A stretch of 64,000 nt of DNA from the NCBI GenBank assembly GCA_900169235.1, contig FWCC01000214.1, positions 93,898-157,897 of the forward strand. The letters run 5' to 3'. Shown here in pieces: positions 33,201-46,340 of the stretch. The position numbers and the translations under genes were made by a program. Source of the DNA: Zarea fungicola (Eukaryota; Ascomycota; Sordariomycetes; Hypocreales; Cordycipitaceae). Under the pieces are notes generated by a model. The model did no database searches. It was not told the DNA's origin and worked only from the letters and a program-made list of their open reading frames with translations. The first letter of the stretch is position 1. Each line of letters starts with the position of its first letter.

Positions 33201-36200
33201 GTTCAGTTCCTGCAAAGGCTAGGTTCGGGCTAAAACCGAGAGGTTCTTAAGTATGGTTGTGTAAATGAAGTCACCTGGGTTGCCCTGGCAAGCACATCGG
33301 AGCCAGACAATGGCAAAAGTAGCCTAGTAATGCAGGTAGGAACATGTTTAGGCAATATCAAGACTCTCAGTTCAGCCTGGAACCTGAAAGAGCATGGCAT
33401 ATATGTGTCAGGCGAGTAGCTATCATTTGGTGTTGTAGATTTGTGCCAGAACAGCAGCCTTTGGCAGGTGTCTATCGATGTTCCCTGCCAAAATCAGGTC
33501 TCAGTAGGCTGACGAGGCAAAGTGCCATATGAGCTCAGGGCTAGCTACACTACGACAACGACGCTGCCGGCGATTAATCGGTGAAGCGAGAGCAAAAAGA
33601 ATAGGCAGGGTACTAGCAACTCTGACCGCAGTTCGAAACGTGAATGCGTGCTACCATACCTAGCCGCAGGTTAGGTTGCCTAAGCAGGCAAGCGGACGAT
33701 CGTGAACATAACGAGTTGGGTGATTGCCATGAAGCCGCCAGCTGAATATCGTATGCGAGAGATTAGATGCCAGGGTATAAAGAGACTAATGAATCCCACA
33801 AATCCGAATGGGGTTCGTTCATGGTCCTTTTGAGTAAAGGCTGCGAGACTGTTCGTTGATAATTGGCTGCCCAGGATGGAGGGCCACCAGCCGGATTGGT
33901 TTCCGTCACCAGGGTAATCCTTGTCAGTTTGATAAGTACAAACCAGGAAGAAAACTCCAAAAAAAAAATTCCATCCTGCTTTGTACAGTATGTACTGGTA
34001 GAAGTGACGGAGCGCCTTTTCGGGGGCGGTAAAATTCTTCGACGACTTGTGGCGCCTGTTGGTGGACCTGGACCAGCAGGGTATTTGGGCGAATTGCCCA
34101 TTGTTGCTGGCCGAGGCCAAGGAATAGGCATTGTAGGGAACCCCTGCCCATGTAGTAGCTTTAGAGCCCATCCCGGTGCACTGCTGAATAATACTCGTAG
34201 TTTGATGTCGCGCCGACCAGAGGTTGACAACAGCAAAGGTGGGAAACGGACGAACGACATCAATGAACGAGGCAAGGCAACAGCGGAGGTGGCGTTTGTG
34301 GGAACGGCCAGGGAACGGCCGGAAGGGAAGCCACGGTGGACATTGTGCTGTGAGTGCCTAAGTGGCGTGTTCGTTTAGGGGATGTAAAAGTGGTCTCGAG
34401 CACCCCGGAAGCCTGGAAGGACCACCGAAGTTAAGAGCGTTGTTGGAGGTACTAAGCTTCAGCAGTAGCCACTCAAACGGTCCTGTAGCCCACCTGCCTT
34501 TAAGCCATCTGGGCCTGTTGGGCCTGTTTGGCCTGTTGGGGTCTTGGCGAGGGTCCTACTACCTTTTACTGGTAGTACATAAGTACCTTGCGTTCTATGT
34601 AAAGTTGTAAACTACAGAGTAATTACTGATAGTATGTAACTATCACGCAGATATGGGATAATAATCAAGCCTTGTGGCTGGCCACTTTTGGCGCAGCAGT
34701 GTAACTGCTTTTGGGTAAACCGGTTGCTGCCTGCCAACTGCCAACTGCCAACTACCATAATTTGCAGCTTCTCTAAACTCTCCTCTCCGTTTGACTCATC
34801 GTATGGCCTGCAACTTGTGCCAATATCTTTCATCCACCTGCCCAACACACTAACCGAATTCTGCATCTTGAATCAGCCGCAGAATGCTCCGTATGTTGAG
34901 CCGACGGATGGAATTGGCATGTATTTCCGTTGCTGCCCCTCCCCAAAGCATGGCTGGTTTACGGCTCTCGCCAGGCAATGAACGGGCTACAAACAGCACG
35001 CAATACTCCGTACAGAGTACCAGTACTCGACGTAAGTAAACGTGTATGTGATGCATCGGGTCTTCAAATGGTCTGATTTTCATTTGCTAGCTTTTCATTG
35101 GCAAGAGACGATGATTTTGCCTTGGCTCCCGCTATAACTGTACACGCAACAGCTCTTCCTCCAAGTATCGGAGTCCGCTCATGGAACCAGAAATGACTTT
35201 GTGAGATTCAAATTGCAACATCCACAGTAGTAGGCCTGGAGCTTTGTACATCTACCAGCACAGGGATTTCTCTCTTCCTCGGGTCCATGGATACCCCTGA
35301 CGCCACATGTTGGTTCGTCTCTTCTGCATGTCGACGCCTCAGTCCCGCCCACCCCTGCTCGCGGGCGGCGGACAAGGGCTTGGCTCCCTGCCACTCACAT
35401 CTCTTCTCCAGGCGCTTGTGGTTCTTGTATGTCACACCAACCTCTTCGCTTGTCGCCAATGACGCACTTGCAATGCCTGCCCCGTCACTGTGCCGACGAT
35501 GATGCGGCCTGTAAAGACCTAGTGCGAATCAAACTGGAAGTGCACCACGCATGAAGTTGGTCCAACACAGTCGTACTCGTCAGTACGGCACCCAAACTCG
35601 CTACATAGAGGCTAAAGATTGGCAAATATTGCACCCATGCCTATTTCTCTATCGATGAATGCTACTCATCATTCACTATGTCGGGGCTTCGGAATGCACA
35701 TCTGCCGGAACTGCACGCAACTTCACGCTCATATGCATGCAAGCATTGAGCAAACTCTATATGGCCTGCATGTTTCCCACAGTCTGACCAGGAGTAGTGT
35801 TGCTTGTCTGCTGCTGTTTGCCGGGTATGGGGCTTGGACAAACAGATAATGATGGCCCGACTTACACCACTAGTCTCGGCCAGTGTCCATATCAGCTTGG
35901 TAAAGACGACAGGTCGGGGCCGGGGCAGCCAGGCCAGCAAGCCAGGCATGGCAGACATGGCAGCATGATTTGACCAACTAGGCTACATGGTTACTTTGTC
36001 CGTGGGTCTCTGCAGAGCAGCGGGCGTGCACATCGCTCAACGCAGCAGGCCGTCAAATCTTAGATGCACAATCGCTCCCACTTTACCCCACTTGGTACAT
36101 GTTGGCCCGTCGTGGCGCCTCCCATGCACAATCCTACGCCCGCTGCCAGCCTGGCAGGCGCCTGAGGGCCCGTGAGGTATGCGTGTGGGCGGATGTGCGT

Positions 36201-37248
36201 GTGTGCACGATGGTAGACGACTTGGCTGAGGGTAACACGATATGCTGGCTGTTCTCATCCGCGCCCGCCTTGGGCTGTCGTCACCTCTGCCCCCTCTGGC
36301 CCACGCGGGCATACCCGTCTCCAACGCCAGCTCGATCCCACCATGCTTCTCTTTCCTTCTTTCCCACCCTCAAGCATGCCCCCATCTAGACTAGTCCTAA
36401 TGTCATTACTGCCCTTGCCGCCTCTCTAGCATCCACCCCCTCCCCTTCCCAAGCTGCCCGGTCCGCCACAGGCCAGGGTCTGTCATGTTGGGTGGTGCTC
36501 GAGGAACTGGATTTTGATGTACTGGGTAGGGCTACCAAGGCTGCAGACGCCAGTCTACCTGATTTGGATTCATATATCTGTATTCAGCACCGCCAAGTCC
36601 CCTTTCGTTGCAGATGATTTACTTGCACCAGTGCCACCAACAACTTAACTACCCAGCCAGACCAGCCAACCGACTAAGAGCATCGTGCGGCCATCTATCT
36701 TCTACCTGCCCCTTCAAAATTGCACCCCCCCACCCTCACCATCTTCCCAACCTAGCCCTCGGTTTGCCTGCGCTTGGTCGAGGACTCTGCAAACACTGCA
36801 AGGGAAGCAATCGACTGGCACAGCTTCACAAACGGCGCTGCCTTTTGACCAGGGTATGCAAGTGGAAAAAACTTGTCTCATCCCAAACGGACGAATCGGA
36901 CGCTTTATCCGCTTCCATTTTCACATACCTTTTCTCTATAACCTGCAGGACGTTGTTAGTCGCGTTGGCTCGGTGCATCTCGTCATACATGGTATGGAAA
37001 GCAAAGCCAAGATCCTTTTCACTGCAGGATCCATTGCTCAACTTTCACATATTTAAAGGACATATATCCGCTTGCTTTTGCAGGCCATCATCATCATCAT
37101 CATCCTCTCTCCCTCTTCTTCCGTTCCAATCTGAACGAGATATCTCTTGGCCGCTTCTTAAAGCTTCAATTTCGAGTCTCTTAGGCACATCTGCTTGTGC
37201 TCGCTGCATTCTACTCCCAATATCAATCCAAGATATCTCCCCGCAATC
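30234..37248. other. 7-kb gene-poor region
   Basis: No gene with a known domain is visible. It includes the doubtful ORF at 33680-34171 (-), a possible 5S-rRNA-like fragment near 34385-34495 followed by a 10-bp GGGCCTGTTG-type tandem run (34509-34540), and C-rich sequence from 36270 to 37240 that looks like a long 5' leader for a plus-strand transcript. Otherwise I see only short shadow frames. Confidence 0.5.
33680..34171 (-). CDS. Doubtful ORF, 163 codons, two possible hydrophobic segments
   Basis: It begins MGSKATTWAGVPYNAYSLASASNNG and contains a Phe-rich stretch (FFFGVFFLVC) encoded partly by a run of nine A on the plus strand, then a FGFVGFISLFIPWHL segment. I recognise no family. A plus-strand frame of similar length overlaps it (33863-34378), so at most one of the two is real. 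It is listed because it is the longest open frame in a 7-kb gap and has a C-rich upstream region on its own strand. Confidence 0.2.
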   Translation of the reverse strand: MGSKATTWAGVPYNAYSLASASNNGQFAQIPCWSRSTNRRHKSSKNFTAPEKALRHFYQYILYKAGWNFFFGVFFLVCTYQTDKDYPGDGNQSGWWPSILGSQLSTNSLAAFTQKDHERTPFGFVGFISLFIPWHLISRIRYSAGGFMAITQLVMFTIVRLPA

Positions 37249-37404
37249 ATGTGCGTCTGGGTTACCACTCAATTCTACACCCTCTGTGGCTGCACTGTGC
37301 AGGAGACTTCCCCAAAGCCTACCTGTTCATGCACTGCTACTATTAGCAAGGGAACCCAGGTCTGGGAGGGCAATTGTGGCCGTTCTCAGTGCCCCAAGGC
37401 CTAG
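37249..37404 (+). CDS. Candidate small Cys-rich protein (51 aa)
   Basis: The frame starts MCVWVTTQFYTLCGC, has a TCSCT motif in the middle and ends GRSQCPKA. It has seven Cys in 51 residues (C2, C13, C15, C26, C28, C43, C48), spaced as CxC pairs. Similar very short MC-starting Cys-rich proteins occur widely in fungal genomes and may bind metal. There is no signal peptide, so it is not a typical secreted effector. Upstream is a C-rich, pyrimidine-rich stretch of several hundred bases that resembles a long 5' leader. A longer frame (36608-37591) overlaps in another phase and is judged spurious. An in-frame ATG at 37195 would add 18 residues. Confidence 0.5.
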   Translation: MCVWVTTQFYTLCGCTVQETSPKPTCSCTATISKGTQVWEGNCGRSQCPKA

Positions 37405-40400
37405 ATGCTCTGCTGTGCATTGTTCGAGAGGCAGCTGTTCTGTGCGTGCCTGCGTCCAACTAGAAAGAGAAGAGAGGTATTCAAGCTGTGCTAACGAACA
37501 CTTCAGCAGCCAAGACGGATATCAGTCCAAAATCATGACAGAACAAGAAGCTCAAGCTATAGATAGCCTCACGGCGAGCATGCCCCATTAGGCAACGAAG
37601 ATGTGCATCGCTTTTTGCTACAGGAACATTGATGAGCGATGACATTTAACTTTCGTTCTCTTTTCTCTCTTTTTGTCCTTTTTAGTTTGGCAGTATTTTT
37701 CGTATTTTTTATATGGAAAGATTGGCGTGTGACGGAAGGTGACTTTCCGCTCGGATCGTTGTGTGCTACAATGTGCCGTTTATTTACCGCGCCATTTTCC
37801 TTCTTCCTCTTCTTTTATTTGGATTCATTCATCTAGCCCTTTCTTAGCATACCGCTGTGCTTGGTGCTGAAGGGGTTTTCTTTTTCTTTTACTATGATTG
37901 GAGATTTGCGTTTGCGGGGGCCATTGAAGAGCCGTGTTAGGACATTCTTTTGATAGCAATATGACTCTTTCTACAAAGCCAGATTTCATTTCTCTTATTT
38001 ATTGATTTTTTATCTTCTTCCCTTAGATTTCCCCTGCAGCCATTTTTAGTCATGTACATGTCTATCCTTGTCTGGCCAGATGGAGTGTGCCATCGCGGCG
38101 TGAATCGAGGCCGGACTGGCTGCTATTCAATTTTCTGGCTTGCATCCCATTATTGTCAGCTGCTATTTTCTTGGTTGGGGTCCAATCCAGAGTCAACTGC
38201 CGAAACCGGGCTGGTGAGTTTTGTTGTGTAACATTGTTTGCTCGGGGATGAAGGGGCATCGGGCGCCCCGAGAAGAGCTTGTCCCTGAACTCCCCACGAT
38301 GACACATGCATTCTGAAGCAGTCTAACAAGCAAACAACCGGTACTGTATCTGTATGGATGATCTCATATGCATGCTGGCATGCACATGACATTGGACGGT
38401 GAGGAGAAATGGTCCACTACTACATACGTGGTCAGAGCGTGATACGAGAACAAGACAAGAAACAACCATGTCATATTCTGCCCAGCATCACTGTTCTGTC
38501 CTATGGAACAGGCGCACTCAGTAGTATCAGAGGAAGAACATTGGCCTGGTTTGCTTTGGCCGGCGCTGGTGTGAGCGCGCGGCGCAGTAACTAAGTTAGT
38601 AGTCCAGTGTCGCCTTGTGGCCCATTATGCGACCAGGTGGATATTTTTGACCTCGTCAACTCGAAAATCGTCACTTCATGTCCTGGTTGGTTGGAACAAA
38701 AAGGAATTGGAAAAAGGGGGGGGGGGGGGGGGGGGATTGAGAAAATTAAATATCGGTGTCCTTTTCCTAATTGAGTGGTACAGGCAGTTTTTAATATGGT
38801 TTTCGTTCCAAAGATGGGCATTATCTTGTCCAGTCGTATCAGCAAGCCGCCTTTTCTTTACATATCAAAGTGCCCCCATTCCGAAGGGTTGACTCAGTAC
38901 AGCCTTGAGAACGTCTATCAAAGCCGAGCAGTGGCATAATGAAGGAGGGGCGTGTACAACGACCCAAATTTATTTCAACAAAAAATAATTACATTACGTG
39001 TCGATACATTGTAGAATATACCCACGCAGATACAGACAGAGCGAGTCTCGCTCCGTTTGTTCATGTTAGTCGACTTCCATCCGCTAGCCTTCGACCTACA
39101 CGGATCACACGCCCCCCGCCGCCTTGAGAGCGCCAGGAGCAATAACTCATCGGCGGTCCGAAAACAAAAGGACATCATTTACCGATTATCGGAAACTAAC
39201 TAGCCAGCATGGTTTCCTGGATGCCTGCATTACATTACTTTTTCGCCTTTTTTCTCCAAACTACTGGACGGGGCCACGAGGACGGCTCTTGTCTCCATTG
39301 CCGAGATGAGTGGCTAACCAGTTGTGAAGTGCCATTAAGCGCCCAACTCCTTCATCGTTCAAGCCTTTTCTTCTTTGATCTGATGACAAGCAAAGTCAAA
39401 GAAAAAAAATCAGTTGGCTTCGCAAAGGACACCTTATCGGTACAGTTTGCGACTCTGGTCAGTTTCTTCACCGTTTTTTTCTTGTCTTTTGCTTTCATCT
39501 GCTTGTCATGCTCACCATGCATTCAATGACCATCATGTGATGGGTAACGTAGGTATATGGGGTATCGAGCCTGTCCATACTGCTTCCGTATTCTCTGCTG
39601 TCTGATAAACTTACACCTTCATCTCCGCCAAAGCAAACAAAGGGCAGCAAGGGTCGAGAAACAAAAGGCAAAGGGGAAAGCTTTGGAGGTTGGGGGGATA
39701 AACAGATGCAAAGCCTGCGGCATCTTAGCTAGCATTCGGCTGTTGTATCAAAAAGTTTGCCTCGCTCTATGGGACAAAATCCCTTTTTTTCGGTCTGCTG
39801 GCTGGTACTAACAAAGCTAGCAGCCAAGAGGGGGATAAAATGACCTCTGGTCATTTGTCTGGCCCCCAATCTTAAGCTTGTTCCCCTCACGCTACAGCCG
39901 ACAGCCTTTCCGCTCCTCATCCCCTTTTGCCCCGATGCCCTGGTCCGGGAAAGGGATGTCAGATGAGTATCCCGCGGAGAAACTAGAATGATATTAATCT
40001 AATCATGGAGGGGGTTCAGCGTCGCCGATACCGGCATGTAGAGGACTGCAACGAGAGCCAAGCCTCCAGGTATAGCCGTACCGTTTTTTCCGGCCGTGGC
40101 CTCCTACCATCGCTCATTCTTGTATGTTGTTCTTCCTGTTGCTTTATTGCGAGATCAAGTTGCGCAATTGACTTTCTATGTCGAAATCAAATAATTTCGA
40201 GAGCTACTCGGTTTGGTGGAAGTGTATGTACAGACAACCAACGTCTACGCTTCAACATGAGACAAGCGGTCGGCAATTTCATTGTATTTTTATATAGAGC
40301 CGTTCCAAATAGAATGAACAACAAATTTCTAATAGAGAAAAAATCATCATAAAGCAAGAGATGGTCTTCTTTGGTTCCAATCTGATCTCATTCAAGTTGT

Positions 40401-41002
40401 GTTTGTGTGTGCGTGTGTCCCGTTACTGTGCGCCTGCAAAAATAATCAAGTCCATGCTCTGGGGGCTTTTTTTTGGTGGTTCGTTTTCTTTTTGGCAATT
40501 TGTTTCAATCTTTTTGCATCTTCATTGAAATAAAAATTCTTCTTCTTCTTTTGCGAGGGGGAATGAAGTGTTTGCGGAAATAATGTAATGTGTCCTTCTT
40601 TTTTGTTTTCTCTCATTTCTTCCGCTGCTTTCGCTAATCATCTCTCCTTCTCCCTTCATAGTATACATACAAAACAAAAATGGAATTATTGGGGGAAAAG
40701 GGTAGAAAAAAACGAAAATAAAATAAAAGCAAATTGTTTTGTCCCATCTGATTTTGCTTGCAACGCCTTCATATCACTGAGCTTTCCTCCCTCCTCCCCA
40801 ATTCCTCTCCATTCCACTCAACACTGGAAATGCTGCTTTCTTTAATGCAAAGGGGCGGGGGGATTGGTTTCTATGTAAAAAAAAAAAAAAAATGCTGGTT
40901 CTCCTCCACTGTTTCTTTTCCAAAACAAAACACACACACAAGACTCCTTTTTGGGGTTGCTTTTTTTGCTTGTTATTTTATAATATAGTTGAAATGTTCA
41001 AA
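37405..41002. other. Intergenic region downstream of RPB1
   Basis: This is 3.6 kb with homopolymer tracts (G20 at 38716-38735, A15 at about 40878-40892) and T-rich runs. Only short frames are seen, and no gene is supported. The last few hundred bases next to 41003 are probably the RPB1 3' UTR on the minus strand. Confidence 0.5.
38716..38735. repeat. Homopolymer G20 tract
   Basis: Twenty consecutive G on the plus strand, preceded by five A. Its length is likely to be variable and hard to sequence. Confidence 0.9.
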
Positions 41003-44000
41003 TTACTCGTTATTGGGCGAGCTAGGCGAGTACTGGTTGCCAGAACCTCCAGGCCCAGGAGTACGAGGAGAGAACTGAGGAGAGGTGGGCGAGTAACTCG
41101 GGCTCGTTGGCGACTGCTGCTGACCGGGGCTGCGGCCGAAGCTGGGGCTGGTGGGCGAGTAGGCCTCGGGCGACGTTGGCGACCACGACGGCGAGGCGGG
41201 TGAGTACGACGGCGACGTGGGACCAGCTCCGTGCAGGTTCGGGGAGGCAGGGCTATAGTTGGGACTGGCCGGCGAGTAGCTTGGAGACGTCGGCGAGTTG
41301 AACTGCGCCGGTGATGTAGGCGAGTAGTGTCGCGGCGAGGTCGGCGATGTAGGCGAGTAACTGGGCGAGGTCGGGCTGTAGTTGGGGCTGGCAGGGCTGG
41401 TAGGTCGCAGCATTGGTGAAGTTGGCGAGAACGAAGGAGACGACGGGCTGAATGAAGGCGAGGTGGCATAGCGAGCACCACCATCCAGCATTGGTGACGT
41501 CGGGGAGTAACCAGTGTTGGGAGACGACGGAGAGTAGCCACCCATACCTGCACTGAATGGCGATGTGGGAGACGAGCTGAAAGGACTGGCAGCGCCACGC
41601 GAGTAAGGGCTCATCGAGCCGCTGCCGCCGAAACCACCACCACCATACTCCGTGCCGAATCCAGTAGGAGTCTCCGAACCAGCACCCTGGATAGGCGAGA
41701 AGTTACCGGCAGCAGGCGACGCCATGCTGAGGTAGCCGGAGTCGGCCATCGGTGAGCCGCTATCATAAGGTGTAGCGGCACCCTCGCCTTCACCGTCCTT
41801 GCTCGGCATACCAGGCATAAGACCCATGCGGGAGTTGTCGGAAATGACGGTCTCCAGCATCTTGGGGTCAAGGTAGACGTCAAAGCCACCAGTACCCATC
41901 GGTGCCAGCTGGCCCAGCATGACGTTTTCAGAGATACCACGGCAATCATCCAATTCACCAGTGGCAGCGGCCTCAAGCAGAATCTCGACAGTCTCTTCAA
42001 AAGAACAACGCATGAGCGCACCAGTATCTGCGCGGTTAATACCATGGCGAGTAACTGCAGAAATGACACCACGGTAGGTCATGATGTCGCAGAGCAGCGC
42101 GATATGACGATGGTTGACGTATGAACCGTCAAACGCCAAGACGTTCGTCAGCTCCTTCACCAGCGCCGATCGCACAGCCTCGACACCAAAGACTTCGGTG
42201 ATCTGGTACAGATCGTTACTGTACGTCCTGGTGGCGTCAACACCAGGGACAGCCAACACCTCTCGGAGGGCTGAACCACTCGTATCAAGGTACCACTGCG
42301 TGCATCGCGGGTCGTCCTTGAGAGCCAGCTCCGAACCGTCCTCAAGCTCAACCAAGCGTGTGCCTTTGGTCAAGAAAGCTCGTTCAACACCAGGCACACC
42401 ACGCAGAGTTAATGTGTCCAGCAAATGGGCTTCCAGGCGCTTGAGCATGACATCGTCTTCGATCTTGTTATCCGCATCTTCGTCCTTGTCTTGGCTTGTT
42501 CTGATGGTTCGGATACGAATGACTTGTTCGTCGGCGTTGTTGTCGCTGAAAATGACGGCCAAGTCATTGGGGTACTCTTCCTTGATGCGCTGAGCGACAT
42601 CATCAATCTTGATTTCCTTGTCTAGAAGCTTTTGACGGTCAAGTGTGATGCGAAGAAGCCAGCGAGATTGTTGGTCAATAGTGTCCTGTGCATCGTCCGG
42701 AATTAAAAAGTATGATTCAACCATGTCCACATCCTCGGCAATGTTGGTGGCTTGCACATCGGGATCGTAGTAAATCTCCGTGACTGAGGTGATAGAGCGC
42801 AGGTTGGTGTATTCAACCAAACTACGGAGCTTCTTGGCTTGTTCCTGGGTACCCAAAAACGTATCCAGGTAGACAGCCATACTTGGCGTCTTGATGTTCT
42901 TGGCCAAATTGAGAATTTCTTTGAGACGCGGCACACCGAGAGTGACGTTCTTGGAAGAAACACCAGCAAAATGGAAAGTATTCAGTGTCATCTGAGTAGC
43001 AGGCTCACCAATTGATTGGGCAGCAAGAACGCCAACCATTTCACCCGGGCTGACAAAGGCGCGGTCCCAGCGGTTTTGGAGCTCACCAATGACATGATCA
43101 AACGCCAGCTTGTTCAACCGATGTACCTTTACAATCTCCTTGAACGCGAGGCGAGACCGCATAAGAGCCTTCATCAAAATGGTTGCGTTGGCATCAGCCT
43201 CTAGAGAGATGGAATCTGAACCGCGAACAATCTTCATGTTGGCCAAAACGTTTGCCACGGTGGTGATCACATCAGACGGTCGAAGATTGCTGCGATCAGT
43301 CTCGCGGATGTTGAAGACGCGCTTGGCGCTCTCAATGATACGACCAATGTTGAGAGGAAGCTGCATCATCTCCTCGCTCATCTTCGCCTTGTTGATGGCA
43401 CGAACAGCACGTCTGTCGGAGAGCAAGGTATCCCACTCCATGTCCAGCAATTCCATGGATGCCTTGTCTCCAGCCAGCTCATTACCGTATTCGTAGTCTT
43501 TGCGGAACCAGTCAGGCGGATTGGCCAAATCCAGGCGGTACTTTTTCTCAAAGGCGGCATCCGACATCTTGATGGTGCCTAGTCTCTGTTTTTCAATGCA
43601 CATAGCATCGAGACCATCTTCACCGTACAGGAATTGAATAATGTCGCCCAATGAGTTGCGCACAGTGCCATCGTATCGTGCGCTAAGATCTTCAAGCGCC
43701 TTGACAAGTCGTCGCTGGATGTATCCCGTCTCTGCAGTCTTGACCGCAGTATCAATAAGACCTTCTCTACCTGCCATGGCGTGGAAGAAGAACTCTGAAG
43801 GGGTAAGTCCACGCAGGTATGAGTTCTCCACGAAGCCACGAGCTTCGGGTGAGTAGTCATCCTTTGTGAAGTGAGGCAGTGTTCTGTAGTTGAAGCCAAA
43901 TGGAATACGCTTTCCTTCCACAATTTGCTGGCCGACAAGGGCAGTCATTTGAGAAATATTAATAGAAGAACCCTTGGAGCCAGATTCAGCCATGGTGACG

Positions 44001-46340
44001 GCATTGTTCGAGTCCTTCAGACTCCTCTGTGTTGTAGTACCAGCCTGATCACGGGCCATGTTAAGAGCCATGGAAACCTTGTTCTCAAAAGTAGCACGGA
44101 CGTTCATGCCGGGCAGAGCCTCCAGCTCGTTAGCTGTAGCCATTGCAGTCAAGCGAGCGACCTCAGCTTTCTGAGTATCAATATGGACCTGAACTTTTTC
44201 GATGGTCTGTTTATCTGGAACAGTATCGCCAATACCAATACTGTGACCATCATTCAACAGCCAGTAGGTGACCACCTGCTGAACACCGTTCAGGAAAGCC
44301 ATGGCACCCTCGGGTCCGAGCTCGTTGTAGCACAGGTGGATAATACCACCCGCAGCAGCACCGACGTGCTTCTTCTTCAGAAGACCATACATAAGCTGGC
44401 CCGCCTGGATAAGCACACCGGTATCCTTGAGCGGAATGTCCGAGTCGCCGTCAGGAGCGAACAAGCTGATTTCCGGGGGAATGACCATGCTAATAATCTG
44501 CTTACCAGTCCAGCGAGGTCTGGGTTTCAGGATAGCGGGCTGAGGAATCACACCGTCCCAGTTAGGGACCCAGAGCATAAGATTCTGAACGAGCTCCTTG
44601 TCGATAAAAGCATCACGACGACACATCTTGTAGACACCAGCCAACGAGTCCTGAACAATACCCATGAGGGGACCGTTTTTCTGAGGCGACACAATGTTAA
44701 AGGGAACCAGGCACAGTTCCTTGATTTCAGCGCGTGTTTCCTCGGTCTGCGGCACGTGCAAGTTCATCTCGTCACCATCGAAATCGGCGTTGTATGGAGA
44801 GGTGACGGAAAGATTCAGTCGGAAGGTGGAGTAAGGCATAACGCGAACTCGATGCCCCATCATAGACTCCTTGTGGAGAGAGGGTTGACGGTTGAAGATG
44901 ATGTAGTCGCCATCAATCAGATGGCGTTCGACTTTCCAACCATATTCCAGGGAGATCTGTGCAGCACGTCTGTGATGTCTCAAATCGATTCTGGTGCCGT
45001 CAGAGCGAATGACGTATTTGGCACCAGGATGTTCGTTGGGTCCGTTTTCGACAAGCTGGTGCAATTTTGCAATGTTGTAAGGTGTAACTGTCTCGGGATA
45101 TGTGAGGGTACGTGCAATGCTTCGGGGAACGCCAACTTCGTGCAGAGACAAGTTCGCATCACCGGTAATGACAGTACGGGCGGAGAAATCGACACGCTTG
45201 CCCATCAAGTTACCTCGCAGACGACCTTCCTTGCCCTTGAGACGAGCACGAATGGCCTTGACAGGACGTCCACTCTTTTGGAGGGCCCGCGGTTGGCCAG
45301 CAATATCATTGTCCATGTATGTGGCAACATGGTATTGCAGCAGCTCCTCGAAATCACGCGCAATGTGTTGCGGTGATCCTTCGCGAATAGCCTGCTTGAC
45401 GTTACCGTTGGCGCGAATGATATCACCAAGCTTGTAGGTCAAATCATCTTCATTTCTCATGCCAGTGCCAGTACCGTCCATGGAAATGCTAGGGCGCACA
45501 GGCGGAGGGGGGACAGGCAGAACAGTAATAATCATCCATTCTGGGCGGGCATAGTCGGAGTTCAGACCGATGTTGACCAAGTCGCGCTCAGAAATGCGGC
45601 GAAGGATGCCGTGGGCCATTTCGGCACTGATATTGACGGTATCCCTTCTCTTCGAACCGTCCTCCGAAACGGCGTCAAAAGCAGCCTTGAGTTGCAACGC
45701 GGCTTGTCTGACTGCGGGCTGCATGTTACCGCATCCGCCATGTCCTTCCAAGACGACAGACTTGACGCCAGGAGCGAACTCTTCATCTTTGTTCTTGTCT
45801 TGTCGGTCCTCATTCTCGCACTTGCGTTTCTTCTTGCAGACGGCCCATACGCGTTTGAATCGAACCTTTGGGTCGCGGGTACGAATAGCTGTAACGAATT
45901 CGGGATCGCTCTGGGATTGTACTTGTTAGCATCCAGCAAGCTCCGAAACAAAAAAAGTTTCATGGAGAAAAGGGAAGACCAACTTCATCGGCCAACACTT
46001 TGCTGCAATTATGGCAGACAATCTCCAAAACCTTCTTCACTTTTTTTATAAAACCGGGGTGGTAGACGGGTTTCGCCAGTTCTATATGGCCGAAATGGCC
46101 AGGACACTCGCTCATCGGCTGAGCGCAAGTTTTGCATTTGAACTGTCGGTCGATGGAGCCGAGAAGAGGGTCGTTGAGGCCAGCGTCGCGGGGTGTTGTC
46201 TTGTTCTCTTCCATGGTTTCAGGGTAAAGAATGTGCGCGACACTCATGTTTTTGATTTCCTCTGGGGACAACAAACCAAACTGAATCTCCTCGACAGTTT
46301 TGAGCGGCGCGCTCGAATGTGGAAAGGGAAGGTTCGCCAT
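41003..46340 (-). CDS. rpb1: DNA-directed RNA polymerase II largest subunit RPB1
   Basis: Minus-strand exons are 46340-45984 and 45910-41003, giving 1,754 aa, normal for ascomycete RPB1. The N-terminal zinc-binding clamp motif [26 protein letters not shown] is in exon 1. The catalytic loop [10 protein letters not shown] holds the Mg-binding Asp triad, and [44 protein letters not shown] is the switch region. The bridge-helix region ([34 protein letters not shown]) is intact. After a linker rich in GFGGSGS, the C-terminal domain (about the last 200 residues, 41003-41600) has roughly twenty YSPTSPS-type heptads, many with substitutions or insertions. The single intron (GTTGGT donor, phase 0) carries a GCTAAC branch. 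RPB1 is the core subunit of Pol II; CTD phosphorylation couples transcription to processing. Confidence 0.97.

Noticed and set aside
33863..34378. 171-codon plus-strand frame in the gene-poor region
   Set aside because: No recognisable family; it overlaps the equally doubtful minus-strand frame, and the two cannot both be real.
36608..37591. 327-codon plus-strand frame
   Set aside because: It has a mixed composition without any domain, runs through C-rich leader-like DNA, and overlaps the Cys-rich candidate in another phase.
43871..45376. 501-codon frame antisense to RPB1
   Set aside because: It lies fully inside the conserved RPB1 coding exon and shows no domain, intron or start context of its own.
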